The notes under the pieces: model-generated
What the model saw: only the letters and a program-made list of their open reading frames with translations
What the model was told of the DNA's origin: nothing
Database searches by the model: none
Made by a program: the position numbers and the translations under genes
Shown: positions 33,016 to 44,790 of the stretch, in pieces
Numbering within the stretch: position 1 is the stretch's first letter
How the letters are laid out: each line of letters begins with the position of its first letter
Origin: Nicotiana tabacum
Taxonomy: Eukaryota > Streptophyta > Magnoliopsida > Solanales > Solanaceae
Length of the DNA stretch: 64,000 bases
Assembly: GCF_000715075.1 (NCBI RefSeq)
Contig: NC_134101.1
Location: 134,926,237-134,990,236, forward strand
Direction of reading: 5' to 3'

Positions 33016-35864
33016 TGTCACGACCCCAAATACCCGGTCGTGATGGCGCCTATCACACTACTTGGAAAGCCAACCCAAACCATTAATCACGTCAATTTCT
33101 TCTATAAAACCATTTTTCCAACATAGGATTAAATACTAGTTTTCATAAGAAGTGTTTAAAATAGCTAAATTAATTTGGAATTCAATAAAAACATAAGACA
33201 ACACAACCCCAAATATCTAGTGTCATGAGTCTAGAGCCTTTACTACATAACTGACTGTCTGATACAACAAAAGTCTAGAAAAATGCGGAAAATAAACAAG
33301 ATAAGTTGGAGAGAATAGGGTTGCGGACGCCATGCAGCTACCTTAAAATCTCCGACAACTTCTGAATCCGCTGAGGACCCTCACTCTGCCACTCGACCAC
33401 CTGGATCTACACACAAGGTGCAGAGAGTAACATGAGTACGCCAACTCAGTAAGTAACCAAAGTAAATATGGTCTGAAAGCAGTGACGAGCGGTTAAAAAT
33501 CATATAACTGAATAAACAACAGGATAACAAATCCATTTCATAGTCTAAAACTAGTTTCGTCGTAAAATTATCAACTTCAGTTTAAAAACTTGAAATCATA
33601 TACTTAACAATTTTTCCAACGGAGGCTATTTTTAAAAGAAGAGTGAAATTAGTGAAAATATCATAACTGGGCACATCGGGCAAGGTATCACTCAGAATAT
33701 GGCCTCTCGGGCAGCCTTTCAGTCACTCGTGACTCAATTCTCGTCACTTAATATCCACTCTCAACACTCACACTTATTAATATATCATAGTAACCGCTGT
33801 GGTGTGCATACCGATCCGTAATTTATAGTCGACTACACTCACTAAGGGTGTACAGACTCCGGAGGGGCTTCTACAGCCCAAGCGTCATATAGCCGTGGTG
33901 CACAGCCCGATCCAATATATATATAGTTGCGGCGTGCAGCCCGATCCATATAAGTATCGCTACGACGTGAAGCCCGATCCATAGCTCACATATATACAAA
34001 TATCCTCACAATTTGGTTCTCAACCTCTCTCAGTCCTTAACCTCACAGCCTCTTGGGCACAACAATAGAAATTAGGGAACTCAACCCAAACAGTTCTCAC
34101 GATTAGAAGTAGAGTAATAAAACCAGTTTCAAACATTTGAATAGGTAAAGCATGACTGAGGATATGCTTCTAGCAAGTAAAGTGAGGAAAATAGTCAAAA
34201 TGTCCCTAAGAGTTTTTACAGGTCGGCACAAGGCCCCAAACATGACATACAACCCATAATATAGTCTAAATATCCAAAATACGGAATGATATAATATTTT
34301 TAAACTAAATACGCGGCTTAATAGTCACTACGGGACAAACCAAGTCACAATCTCTACCGATGCACGACCATACGCTCGTCACCTAGCATATGCGTCACTG
34401 CATTTATCAAAACATGTCAAATACCGGGGATTGTACCCATTGTTCCAGATTTACAATGGTTACTTGCCTCAAACCGGTGAAAATACTACACTGTGATGCC
34501 TTTGCCCCTCGAATCGGTCTCCACTCGCGTCGAATCTAAGCAAAATCAGAATAAGGACGTCAAAATATGCCAAGGGAACGAAGCCCAAGCAAAAAAAATC
34601 AATAAGTGGCAAAAATCCCAAAATTACCCAAACCCGACCCCTGGGCTCATGTCTTAAAATTCGATAATTTTTACATCATCGGAATCCTTATCCTCACACA
34701 AGTCTATACATATAAAGAACACTGAAATCGGAGTCCAAATGACCCCTCAAATCCCCATTTAAAGGCTTCTTAGACTCGAGCCCTAATCCCCAATTTTTCT
34801 TCCTTAATCTCCACTAAAACCATGATTAAACAATGGAAAAATGACCTTAAACCCAAATAAATAAGCTTAGGGAACTTATGCCTTAGCCTCTTTCCCGTCT
34901 TTAAAAATGATAAACTTAGCAAAATTTCGTGAATAAGACAATATATACCTTCTGGCCAGGGATTTTTGCACCTGCGACCAGACTTCTACTTATACGACAA
35001 CGCATTTGCGGTCAAATAGCCGCTTCTGCGACTTTCACTTAAATTCCCAAAATCGCATCTGCGACCCCATAACCGCACCTACGCCATCGCAGGTGTAGTC
35101 CACCAACCACATCTGCGGCTCCTGCACCTCTCCTCCTTGACCACTTCTGCGGTTTCCTTCGCCGCATATATGAGATCGCACCTGCAGTCCCCATTCCGCA
35201 GGTACAGAAATACCAGAAGCAGAAGATTTATGCAGCTTCAACAACATCTCAACTCCCCGTCAACCATCCGAAATCACCCGAAACCCCCGGGACCTCAACC
35301 AAAAGTACTAATATATCCCAAAACCTTATTAAAACTTGTTCCAATCATCAGAACACCTCAAAAAACACCAAATCACCCAAAACACATCAGATTCAAGCCA
35401 AACTTTCTAAAATCTTTCGAATTTCGCTTTTGATCAAAAACCCAACCAAACCATGTCTGAATGACCTGAAATTTTGCACACACACATCCCAAATGACACA
35501 ACGGAACTACTGCAACTCTCGGAACTCCATTCCGACCACTATATCTAAATCTCACCTATCAACTGGTAATCGCCAAAAATCTGATTTCGCCAATTCAAGC
35601 CTAAATCTACTCTGAACCTCCAAAACTCATTCTGATCACGCTCCTAAGTCCCAATTCACCTCCCGAAGCTAACCGAATCGTCGGAATTCACATCCGAGCC
35701 CTTTAACATGACAACATCTGGTTGACTTTTCCAACTTAACCTTCCTTAAAAGAGACTTAGTGTCTCAAACCCGATACCACATAACACGGATAAACAAAGC
35801 ATAAAGAATCAAAAATGAGTGAAACAGAGCGATAACTCATGAGACGACTGGCCGTGTCATCACA
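33016..35864 (-). mobile_element. Solo A-type LTR, minus strand, with perfect target duplication
   Basis: 2849 bases. On the minus strand it runs from TGTGATGACACGGCC (35864) to ...GGGGTCGTGACA (33016), bounded by GATTA at 33011-33015 and 35865-35869. Both ends are complete and no interior is present, so unequal recombination between the two LTRs is the usual explanation. The 3' stem TCACGACC/GGTCGTGA (33018-33025, 33036-33043) is perfect. A GC-rich module lies at about 34970-35215. Frames at 35035-35615 are LTR readings. Confidence 0.92.
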
Positions 35865-35869
35865 GATTA

Positions 35870-36181
35870 GTCTGAAGTCTTATATACAAATGCAAATATA
35901 GCTTCATGCTAAAAGATACAAAAGTATTTGATAGAATCCAAGACAACTTTAGAAGAAATTTCAGACTAATAAATGAGAAGACAACAAAATTTAAAAGATA
36001 GACATCACATAATTCACAAAAAATCTATCTTCTTAATGCCAATTTTGTTTTTACTTACATCATTTATATAAAAAAATTATATAGTTTCTATCAAAAAAAT
36101 TATTTTTCATTTACAATTTATTCTCTATCAAAAATTCACATAGAGTATATTCATATTCTCCATAGTCATGTCCTAGTTGCT
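35870..36181. other. End of the tandem array, then AT-rich flank
   Basis: The first ~80 bases continue the 101-bp repeat (TCTGAAGTCTTATATACAAA). The rest is AT-rich with no feature. It lies 3' of the Ulp1-like exon on the minus strand and may be its 3' untranslated flank. Confidence 0.45.
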
Positions 36182-36347
36182 CTATGGAGTTTCATAATTG
36201 CTTTCTTTCTTCCACTTTATATGAGCCCAAAGATTGGCAACCAATACTCTCCTAAATGTCAAAACATCGCTTTGTTGAAATTTGAATACATCCTCTTGCT
36301 TCAACCGCAACTCAAAGAATTTAAGAGCAAATATACCACAATCAACA
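36182..36347 (-). pseudogene. Last exon of a Ulp1-like cysteine protease (C48)
   Basis: On the minus strand an acceptor TATTTTTTTGTAG (ending 36348) is followed by VDCGIFALKFFELRLKQEDV, then SDVLTFRRVLVANLWAHIKW and a stop at 36184-36182. D-C-G is the catalytic cysteine motif of Ulp1/SENP-type (C48) proteases, with Cys at 36340-36338. These enzymes process or remove SUMO-like modifiers, and in plants many copies travel with transposons. A possible upstream exon end with a CAA|GTATGTG donor lies near 36461-36486. Everything before it is cut off by an LTR remnant. Compare the N-terminal half of such a protein on the plus strand at 55433-58082. Confidence 0.7.
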
Positions 36348-36489
36348 CTACAAAAAAATATGAAAAAAATTGAAGATTAATTAACACAATAACATAACTT
36401 TAAAATAAAGAAAAAACATAAAAACAAGATGAATGGTAAACATATGTCAAACACATACTTGTTCTGCTATAAGGGCGTTGTCATCCACT

Positions 36490-37214
36490 TAATCGTAAAA
36501 CTTTTTTAAATTTGGTTCAGAGTAGGTTTTGATGTTATCTAGGTCCGTTTGGGATTCTGAGCCTAGGAATAGTTTTGTATGGTGATTTAAGACTTGCACG
36601 CAAAATTTAGTATCATTCCTAGTAGTCTAAGTACGATTCGGCGCATTCAGAGCAACTTAGAAATTTGAAGTTCATAACTAGATTCAATTTATTTTAGGGG
36701 TGTGATTCTTAGTTTTGTTGTTTCTTTATGCGTTTTGAGAGTTCGAGCAGATTTGTATTATATTTATGGATTTGTTGGTGCATTTGGACGGGTCCCGAGT
36801 GGCTTAGGAGTGTTTCGTACCACCCGAAGCTAAGTTAGAGAAACCAATAATTCCAGTTTTGGTTTCCTTCTTCGCTTTGCGGAAGGACCCACACGTTCGC
36901 GATAAAATAATTAGGGCTGGGGAATTATTGTGCTATGCGTTCACGATAGCCCGCCCACGTTTGCGAAGGTCTGGGACCTATGGCCTTCGCGTTCGCCTGA
37001 CGTGGCCCGCGTTCGTGTAGGGGAGGCTGGGCTAGGCTGTGGCCACTGTTATTCTTTGTGTTCGTGAAGAAGCCCTTGCATTCGCGAAGGGTAGGCCAAG
37101 CAAGTCTCCGCATTTGCGAGGCCATTGTCGCATTTGCGATTGGTATTTTCTTGGGCCTGGGCCGTTTTCTTTCGCGAATGCGAGGCCCTTTCCACGTGCG
37201 CGAAAGAAGGGGCA
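36490..37214 (+). mobile_element. LTR remnant (G family), left part
   Basis: LTR-type sequence with no TG start, so its 5' end is missing. It carries CTAGGAATAGTTTTGTATGG and GACTTGCACGCAAAATTTAG blocks and a GC module with TTCGCGA and GTTCGCG words (36880-37205). It is cut by the element 37215-41022 and resumes at 41028. The exact junction with the Ulp1-like fragment is uncertain by some tens of bases. Frames at 36925-37266 read through the GC module. Confidence 0.6.
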
Positions 37215-37598
37215 TGTAACACCCTGTAAATTTGAATCAGTTGTGGATGCATTAAATGAGTATTAATGTGATGGTTATCAATTGGTTATGATAAGAAGTG
37301 TACGAGGCTTCATAGATTAGAGTAACAACTATAGATTAGAGTAACAGCTAGACAGAGTCACATGTTTTTCATATTAAGCTATGTTGACTACATATATATT
37401 TCTAAATTGTATTAGTATTTCCGCACATTGATTTTTATCATTCAGAATTTCAGTATATCAGCATGTGTTAGTTTATATTCCACATTTAGTATGTTATGAT
37501 ATCAAATGTTGATTTAGCCAGCTAGTTGGTTCGCTCGATCACATGTAGTCAGGCACCGAGTGCCATATTACGTCCAAGCCCAGGTTCGGGGCGTGACA
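37215..37598 (+). mobile_element. 5' LTR of the F element
   Basis: From TGTAACACCCTGTAAATTTG to CAGGTTCGGGGCGTGACA. It is longer than the 3' LTR mainly because ATAGATTAGAGTAACA-type sequence is present twice in tandem (about 37313-37350). The terminal bases TGTAACACC/GGGCGTGACA differ from the long-LTR families. Confidence 0.9.
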
Positions 37599-39942
37599 AA
37601 GCATGGTATCAAAGCACTAGGTTCAAGAGTCCTAGGGAGTCTATGAAGCCATGTCCAGTGGAGTTTCCTTTATATGTGTGTGCTAGCCATTCATATAAAC
37701 AGTTAACTACCAAGACATTCATGGTTGTCTCACTTCTTTCTACTATAGATCGTGCCACGAAGCTTAGAGCAATAGTTAACCTTCTCTTCCTATCGAATTC
37801 CAAACGTATTGGATGCCCAAGCGACGCACAGGAGAAACCTAAGGTTCTAGAGAGGACAATTGCTCATTAGGGTATATCTATGGAGTACATGTTGGTAACA
37901 AATGAGATTTGAGAGGATGTTGAAAGTGGGATGCAATGGATAGTAGTACAGATTAGAGAATAACCTAATCAGAAAGTACAAAAGCAGTTATCATATTTTA
38001 TGGTTGTTAGTTTATCTTAGTTACCAGTTAGCGGCCTTTCAGTTAGCAGGTTTATGGTTATTTAGTATACCAGTTATTTGTTATTCAGTTACCAGATCTC
38101 CAATTTTTAGTGTATCAAAATTTCTGGAGACTTGTGAGTATACAGTGATGCATAAGGATGCTCAAAGAAAATGTAAGTAACAGTGATTATAGTGAAATCT
38201 TCGCATGTTTTAGGGATTAAGACCCAAGACTCACTGGATGGTGCATGAAGTGATTTATTAGATGTGTGTGGTAGTGTATCCGTATGTCAAATCCCATGGT
38301 GTAACAGGTTAAGAATTCAACCGCATCGGGCATAGAATTGATCACTATAGTTTTGGACAGAAAAGAGCCTAAGGGAAATATATCTAAGAATAATATGACG
38401 TACGACATGAGAACCAAGAGCAGGCGACATTGAATTTTAAGGAATGATTTTAAGTTGTTTAGATTTATTCAAATCAGAACTAGAAAGTACCATGTTAGTG
38501 AATTTGTATACGAAGTGGCTATTATTGTGAGGTAAAGGATATGACAGTTCCCCTTCACATGATGTGACTATGTGTTTAGGTTGGAGGTTTATAGTCTGTA
38601 GTGATTTTGAAGTGTATATGATGTTTTAAGTTAGATATTCCAATTTTGTTTAAGATAGATGAAATTTCCCTAAGTGTGATCCATGTGCATAGTTCAAAAA
38701 GAATGATAGTGTACGACAAAAGAATATGGTCAGATGATGAGGGAAGTTAGGACAAACCTTATGCTTCACTTTTGTTATTCAAACCAGAGCAAGAAAACAT
38801 CATGCTAGCAGATGGTTAGTAAAAGAATAGTAAATAAGTTTTGAGCATATACAGTGAATTAGCAATTTCAGAGAGCTAGTAGAGGTAAGATTTGATTCAC
38901 TTAGTCAGGTTAACTCTAGTGAGTGAATGACAGTTTGAAATATCGAACATGTGTTAGAACCCATGAACATGCTAGACAGTGGAAAAAACCAAAAAAAATC
39001 AGCTAGTAGTAAAGGATCAACTACAAAAGAATAGCCTTTAAGATTTATCGAAAAGAGGTTTCCCCAAGATTGACAATGTGAGCAGAGTTCGATTATTAAG
39101 ATTGTGTATGATAGTTATGAATATATTAGCTTTCTGTTATGTGAATAATTTTAGTTTTTTTTCCTAGCTCAGAAGTAAGTTGGAAGATGAGTCGTCATTG
39201 ATGTAGAGTGCAAAGAATTGCAGAAAATAAGGAAAGTTATTTGGACGCAATAAAAAGAGAAGGATCCGCAAGTATAAGATCTTTGGTCTAAGAGGTGATT
39301 TGAAAATTTTTAGTAAGTCCAGTTAGAGATTTGAAACCCGAATAATTGGCATGTGATATGAAAAAGAAAATCAGTTAGTTAATGAGGGAAAATTGTACAA
39401 TTACTATAAGGAATGTGTCTAGCATGTGTACGAAACACAAAGTGAGTAGAATGATCATTGAGCTTAGCTATTGATGATAAAGTGATCACAGAAAAGCCAT
39501 AAAATCATGCCTATTTATGTGTTATGAGGGTAGTGCCATTGCATGAGACTCTAAAATTTAGAGTACATGTCAAAGACTAGTTCACAATAATACTATAAGT
39601 GTTTTTAGGAAGTGCTTAAGAAGAAAATCAAGTGTGGGAAGTATAGCTCATGAATGAGGTAGACAAGAGAACTATGTTGAAAGAAGTTCACTGCTTAGCC
39701 AAGGTAGGAGTTCGACTTTCGAACACCAAAGATAGTGGAGTTGTTGTCTAAAACAGGACATGTTCCTCCTTAGTAGTCGAAGTAAAGGAGAAACGGTTTG
39801 ATGATCCCTACTTGTTATAGCTGAAAGAGGGGATTCACATGCATAAGACAATGGATTTTGAACAAGGGGGAGATGATGGTACTTTGAGGTACCACGATAG
39901 ATTGTGTGTTCCAACCATAGATGGACTTAGTGAGGAAGGACA
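37599..39942 (+). other. F element interior without recognisable genes
   Basis: It starts with the primer site TGGTATCAAAGCACTAGG and the leader TCAAGAGTCCTAGGGAGTCT. After that I find no gag, protease, RT or RNase H motif in any frame. The frame 37526-37870 spans LTR, primer site and leader and is not a gene. The region may be strongly decayed or replaced, noncoding sequence. Confidence 0.55.
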
Positions 39943-40140
39943 ATGTTAGAAGCCCATAATTCCAGGTATTCTATCCACCCAAGTTCCCCAAAAATGTATC
40001 ATAATCTCAAGGAGACTTATTGGTGGAACGACATGAAAAAGAAAGTTGCAGATTTTGTGGCCAAGTGTCTGAATTGTCAGCAAGTGAAAGTTGAGCAGCA
40101 GAAAACCAAATGTTTATCTCAGAACACACACATCCTTTAG
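39943..40140 (+). pseudogene. Integrase zinc domain (F element)
   Basis: LEAHNSRYSIHPSSPKMYHN, then ETYWWNDMKKKVADFVAKCL and NCQQVKVE. The HHCC residues (H, H and C-X2-C) are all present. It matches the zinc domain at 24340-24500. The catalytic core that should follow is missing, because the next recognisable piece is already the C-terminus. Confidence 0.8.
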
Positions 40141-40220
40141 CGGAGATGGTAAATGTCGACTTTATAATAGGATTATCTCGCTCATTTTAAAAGCATGATT
40201 TTTGTGGGCGAAGATGTAGA

Positions 40221-40490
40221 TTGCCAATTAGTTGGTTTGAAGTTGGCAAAGCGGAGTTGCTAGGACCAGATTTGGTCAATCAGTCTATGGAGAAAGTCAA
40301 GTTGATTCAAGAGCATTTGAAGACAGCCCAGAGTCGCCAAAAGTCCTATTCGAACATGCAACATAGAGACCTAGAGTTTCAAGTTGATGATTGGGTGTTT
40401 CTAAAAGTTTCGCCTATGAAAGGTATTATAAGATTTGGGAAGAAAGGAAGCCTCAATACCAGATATATCGGCCTATATAGGATCCTATGA
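40221..40490 (+). pseudogene. Integrase C-terminal piece (F element)
   Basis: PISWFEVGKAELLGPDLVNQ continues with [19 protein letters not shown] and then the GPY/F-type region [30 protein letters not shown]. Here G-P-F of relatives is G-L-Y. It ends before any chromodomain. About 80 bases separate it from the zinc domain, so the DDE core has been deleted. Confidence 0.8.
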
Positions 40491-40659
40491 AGGATCAGGT
40501 AAGTATCTCATCAGTTCAGTAATTGTGTATTCATTTAGTTTAGTAAGCAAGTGTTAATGAAAGTTCATGTTCCCACTAGACCCATTTTAAGTTCCAGAGT
40601 TAGCCGAAGATACAGCCAGGATAATCATTCGAGGACGAATGATCCCAAGGGGGAGATAA

Positions 40660-41022
40660 TGTAACACCCCGTAAATTTGAATCAGCTGTGGATGCATTAA
40701 ATGAGTATTAATGTGACGGTTATCAATTGGTTATGATAAGAAGTGTGCGAGGCTTCATAGACTAGAGTTACAGCTAGACAAAGTCGCAGGCTTTTCATAT
40801 TAAGCTATGTTGACTACAAATATGTTTCAAAATTGTATTAGTATTTCCGCACATTGATTTTTAACATTCAGACTTTCAGTATATCAACATGTCTTAGTTT
40901 ATCTTCTGCATTTAGTATGTTATGATATCACATGTTGATTCAGCCAGCCAGTTGATTTGCTCGATCACATATTCAGGCACCGAGTGCCATGTTACGTCCA
41001 GGCCTAGGTTCGGGGCGTGACA
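40660..41022 (+). mobile_element. 3' LTR of the F element
   Basis: From TGTAACACCCCGTAAATTTG to GGTTCGGGGCGTGACA, 363 bases, preceded by the purine-rich AAGGGGGAGATAA. It is a near copy of 37215-37598 without the short tandem duplication. Confidence 0.9.
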
Positions 41023-41027
41023 GGGCA

Positions 41028-42757
41028 CCTAGGCAGTGTCTTGTTTTTAAAAACGGGACTTAGGCCATTTTTCTCTCATTTCTCATTCCTTTGACAATTT
41101 TAGAGCTTCTTGGAGAGGGGTTTCCACCTAGACATTGAAGGTAAGTGATTCCTACCAAATGTGAGTTTAATACATAGATTATGGGTAGATTTTAACATCT
41201 AAAATTGTGAAAATCATGGGTTTAGATGAAAAACCTAGGTTTTGATAATAATGGGATTTAATCACGAAAATAGTTATGGGATTGAGTGAAAATTATATAT
41301 TTGAGTTCGTTAAATTATGGGTAATAACGTTTTTCAAAAATTTCTGGAATCCGAGCACGTGGGCCCGTGGTGAATTTTAGGAATCTTCCAATTGGGTTGG
41401 GTAATTACTCTAATAGTTAAATTATGAACTTTTGAACATGTATTGATTAAATTATATAATATTTTACTAGTTTTGGATTGTTCAGCACCGAGTTGAGGCT
41501 TTAGAGCGAAATTTATGACCGGAAAGTGGGCTTGAGACAAGGTAAGTGTCTTGTTTAACCTTGTAAGAGGGGAATTACCGCATAGATGCTTTAAATTAAT
41601 ATTTTCTTCTAATTATGGGGGCTACGTATGTACGACGTGACGAGAGTCCGCACGTAGCTACTATTTATGCTTATATCAGGGTAGTTTAGGACCCAAATCA
41701 TGAATTACTTGTAATATTTGCACCCCACTTGTTAATTAAAGTGCCTAAATTATATTAGAACTTGTTAGAGGAATTGAAACAGACCAAATTTCACTTGCTA
41801 GAATTGTGTGCGGATCACTTGTCCGTTAATGGAAATTGTATATTGTGTATTAGCCTTGTTATAATGTTTAATTCAAATGCTTATAAACTATCCTCTCTTC
41901 TTGTGGAGCAGGCCAAACACCTCGGAAGTAGAATAGATACATCTATGGATCATGTCGCACATCCCTCGGCAGTGTACACGTTATTCTGGATCGGGTCGTA
42001 CAACCTCGGCATAAATCGTGCTTAATAATACTCGAAACCTAATCATACTTGATATTATTTTGTGGCTTGTGAGGTGAAAATCATTTAATGACAAGGATTT
42101 ACTTGGAGTTTATTAACTTTTGAAAGAATTATTTGTTCCTTCTTGTTAATGAGTTATTGTTATTATTTACATAACCTCATTATTTAAAATTGTTGTATTT
42201 ATATTGTTATCCTATAGTAAGTGTCGGAGTCGACCCCTCGTCACTACTTCTTCGAGGTTAGACTTGATACTTACTGGGTACATGTTATTTATGTACTCAT
42301 ACTACACTTCTTCACTGACCATGCAGGATTTGAGGCAGGTGCATCTGGCGATCATGCTGGCGTGCATCCCCGTTACCCGGAGGCCTAGTGGTGAGCTGCT
42401 TTCCTGAGCTGTTCCGCAGCACCTTGAGTCTCTCCTTTACCTTCATTCCTGTCTATTTTTGTTTCAGATAGTAGCTAGGGTTTTGTATAATCTATTAATG
42501 CTCATACACTTGTGACACCAGGTCTTGGCACATACTAGTAGACTTGTAGTTTTGGATTGTTATTTCGATTATGATTTTTACTCAGTAGCTTTCTTTTTAT
42601 TTATTTAAACCTGTGATTTCCATAATTTTTTAATTAAGGAAAATTTAATTACTTGGATGTCTATTAAAAAGAGAAATCACGTGGTTAGTTCACTATTGGC
42701 TTGCCTAGCGGTGATGCTGGGCGCCATCACGACCTATAAGAGAATTAGGTTGTAACA
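41028..42757 (+). mobile_element. LTR remnant (G family), right part
   Basis: Continues with CCTAGGCAGTGTCTTG and TTCTTGGAGAGGGG, then donor-like GGTAAGT at 41140 and 41541 (401 apart), the CACTACTTCTTCGAGGTTAG and GATACTTACTGGGTAC blocks, and a damaged terminus GCGCCATCACGACC ... AGGTTGTAACA at 42757. The terminal blocks do not match the 3' LTR of the following pol (54500-55352). It may therefore not belong to that element. Frames at 41334-42407 are not genes. Confidence 0.6.
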
Positions 42758-42767
42758 TGCCGATTCA

Positions 42768-43360
42768 TCGAGAGGCTCAACTATGGTATTAGATTCAGTA
42801 TGGCTCGAGAGTTGGAGACAGATACTCCTTACCAGTAGGTGGTAGAGATTATATGGAGGTTAGAGGGTATGCGGGTAGAAGTCACCCTAGAGGGGGAGTC
42901 CAAGCAAGATTGTATGATTTTCTAGGCAGGGGAGGCAGTCGCATCAGACGCAGTCATTACAGGTATGGTTCTAGTTTGTCATCGGGATGCATCAGTCTTA
43001 TTTTATCCGGGATCTACTTATTCATATGTGTCATCTTACTTTGCTCCGTATTTGGATATATCTCGTGATTCTTTGAGTTCTACTGTTTATGTGTCCACGC
43101 ATGTGGAAGATTCTATTATTGTGGACTATGTGTATCAGTCATGTTTAGTTGTAATTGGTGGTTTTGACACCAAAGTTGATCTATTGCTACTCAATATGGT
43201 AGTATTTGATATGATCTTGGGCATGGACTGGTTGTCACCCTATCATGCTATTCTGGATTGTCACACCAAAACTATGACATTGGCTATCATAGGTTTACAC
43301 GATTGGAGTGGAGAGGTACTTTGGATTATATTCCTAGTAGGGTTATGTCCTTTATAAAGT
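42768..43360 (+). pseudogene. gag C-terminus fused to protease (C3 element)
   Basis: One continuous frame runs from FIERLNYGIRFSMARELETD (capsid end) through EVTLEGES into the protease stretch VITGMVLVCHRDASVLF. It contains TAG at 42836 and 42922. The nucleocapsid with its zinc knuckle is deleted between the two. The protease active site has Tyr in place of the catalytic Asp (TAT, 43004-43006, followed by PGST). The later [20 protein letters not shown] and [18 protein letters not shown] stretches are kept. It would be catalytically dead. Confidence 0.85.
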
Positions 43361-44215
43361 TTTATCGAATGCTTGAGAAGAGGTATGATGCATATCTAGC
43401 CTTTGTTAGGGATGTTAGTGTTGATACTCATATCGTTGAGTCAGGTCTGGTAATGAGAGACATCCCAAGTGTATTTCCAGTAGAGTTTCTACGCATGCCG
43501 CCCGATAGGGATATCGATTTTAGTATTGACTTGTTGCCGGACACTCAACCCATTTCTATCTCATCCTATCGCATGGCACTAGTAGAGCTGAAGGAGTTAA
43601 AGGAGCAGTTGCAAGAGTTGCTTGATAAGGGTTTCATCCGGCCTAGTGTGTTGCCTTGGGGTGCACCGATTTTATTTGTGAAGAATAAGGATGGTTCTAT
43701 ATGCATGTGTATTGATTATCTGCAGTTGAACAAGGTTACAGTGAAGAACAAGTACCCATTACCACAAATTAATAAATTATTTGATCAGCTAGAAGGTGCT
43801 AAAGTGTTCTCGAAGATTTATTTGCGGTCAAAGTATCATCAGGTGAAGATTCGGGATCCAGATATTCCGAAGACTACCTTTAGGACTCGGTATAGTCACT
43901 ACGAGTTCCTTGTAATGTCATTTCGGCTGACCAGCGCCCCAACATCATTTATGCATCTGATGAACAGTGTATTCCATCCATATCTTGAGTCATTCGTCAT
44001 TGTGTTTATTGATGATATGTTGGTGTACTTCCACAATCGGAAGGATCATGAGCACCATCTGAAGATAGTACTCCAAACCCTTAGAGAGAAGAAGTTGTAT
44101 GCAAAAGTCTCGAAGTGTGAATTCCGGCTTGATTTGGTGGCGCTTTTGGGTTACGTAGTGTCAAGTGAGGGGATTAAGGTAGATCCAAAGAAGTTTGAAG
44201 CAGTTCAAAGTTGAC
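43361..44215 (+). pseudogene. Protease linker and reverse transcriptase (C3 element)
   Basis: This is the frame 43258-44214. It contains the linker [18 protein letters not shown], the RT stretches [20 protein letters not shown] and [18 protein letters not shown], and FIDDML with both Asp residues present. The [20 protein letters not shown] stretch leads to a TGA at the position of a Trp codon in relatives. Substitutions such as [11 protein letters not shown] show long neutral decay. Confidence 0.88.
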
Positions 44216-44790
44216 CCCGACTGTCTTCAGTTACTGAGATTCGAAATTTCCTTAGTTTGGCAGAGTATTATTGTTGTTTTGTAGAGGGTTTCTCATCCAT
44301 TTCTGCACCTATGAGCATATTGACATGGAAGGGTGCTCTTTTCAGATGGTCCAAAGAGTGTAAGGCGAGCTTTTAAAAGCTCAAGACTGTTCTCACTATA
44401 GCTCTGGTATTGGTGTTGCCTACGAGTTTGGGGTCTTACGCTGTGTATTATAATGCTACACATATTATTCTTGGCGTGGTGTTGATGCAAGACAGTAGGG
44501 TGATTGCCTACACGTCTCGGTAGTTGAAGGTCCATAAGAGGAATTATCTGATCCATGACTAAGAATTGGCAACTATTATTCATGCATTGAAGATTTGGTG
44601 GCACTCTTTATATGGTGTCCTGTGTGAGGTCTATACCGACCACCGTAGTCTCCAGCATATGCTCAAGCAGAAAGATCTTAATTTGAGGCAGCAGAGATGG
44701 CTAGAGTTGCTTAAAGACTATAATATCACTAGTCTATATCATCCCAAGAAGGCCAGTAGCCTTGTATGGTTAGGCGTCTAGTTGGATGTC
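44216..44790 (+). pseudogene. RNase H region (C3 element)
   Basis: Broken by stops (TAA near 44374, TAG at 44521 and near 44779) and other changes. The stretches [20 protein letters not shown] and [20 protein letters not shown] are still clear in the frame 44566-44781. The first catalytic motif is degraded to YYNAT, where relatives have YCDAS, so the first Asp is lost. Confidence 0.85.

Larger units (their letters stand above)
37215..41022 (+). mobile_element. Small Ty3/gypsy element with short LTRs (F family)
   Basis: 3808 bases with 384- and 363-base LTRs, a tRNA-Met primer site (37604-37615), a purine tract (40647-40659) and a perfect GGGCA target duplication (37210-37214, 41023-41027). 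The interior of about 3.06 kb holds only integrase pieces near its 3' end. The rest has no recognisable gag, protease or RT. In the first ~86 bases the LTRs differ at 3 sites. It is inactive by itself. Confidence 0.9.

Noticed and set aside
36925..37266. Overlapping frames on both strands around 37000-37260
   Set aside because: They read through the GC-rich TTCGCGA module of an LTR. GC-rich low-complexity DNA keeps several frames open by chance.
37526..37870. 114-codon frame at the start of the F element
   Set aside because: It begins inside the LTR and crosses the primer binding site, so it cannot be an element protein. No motif was found.
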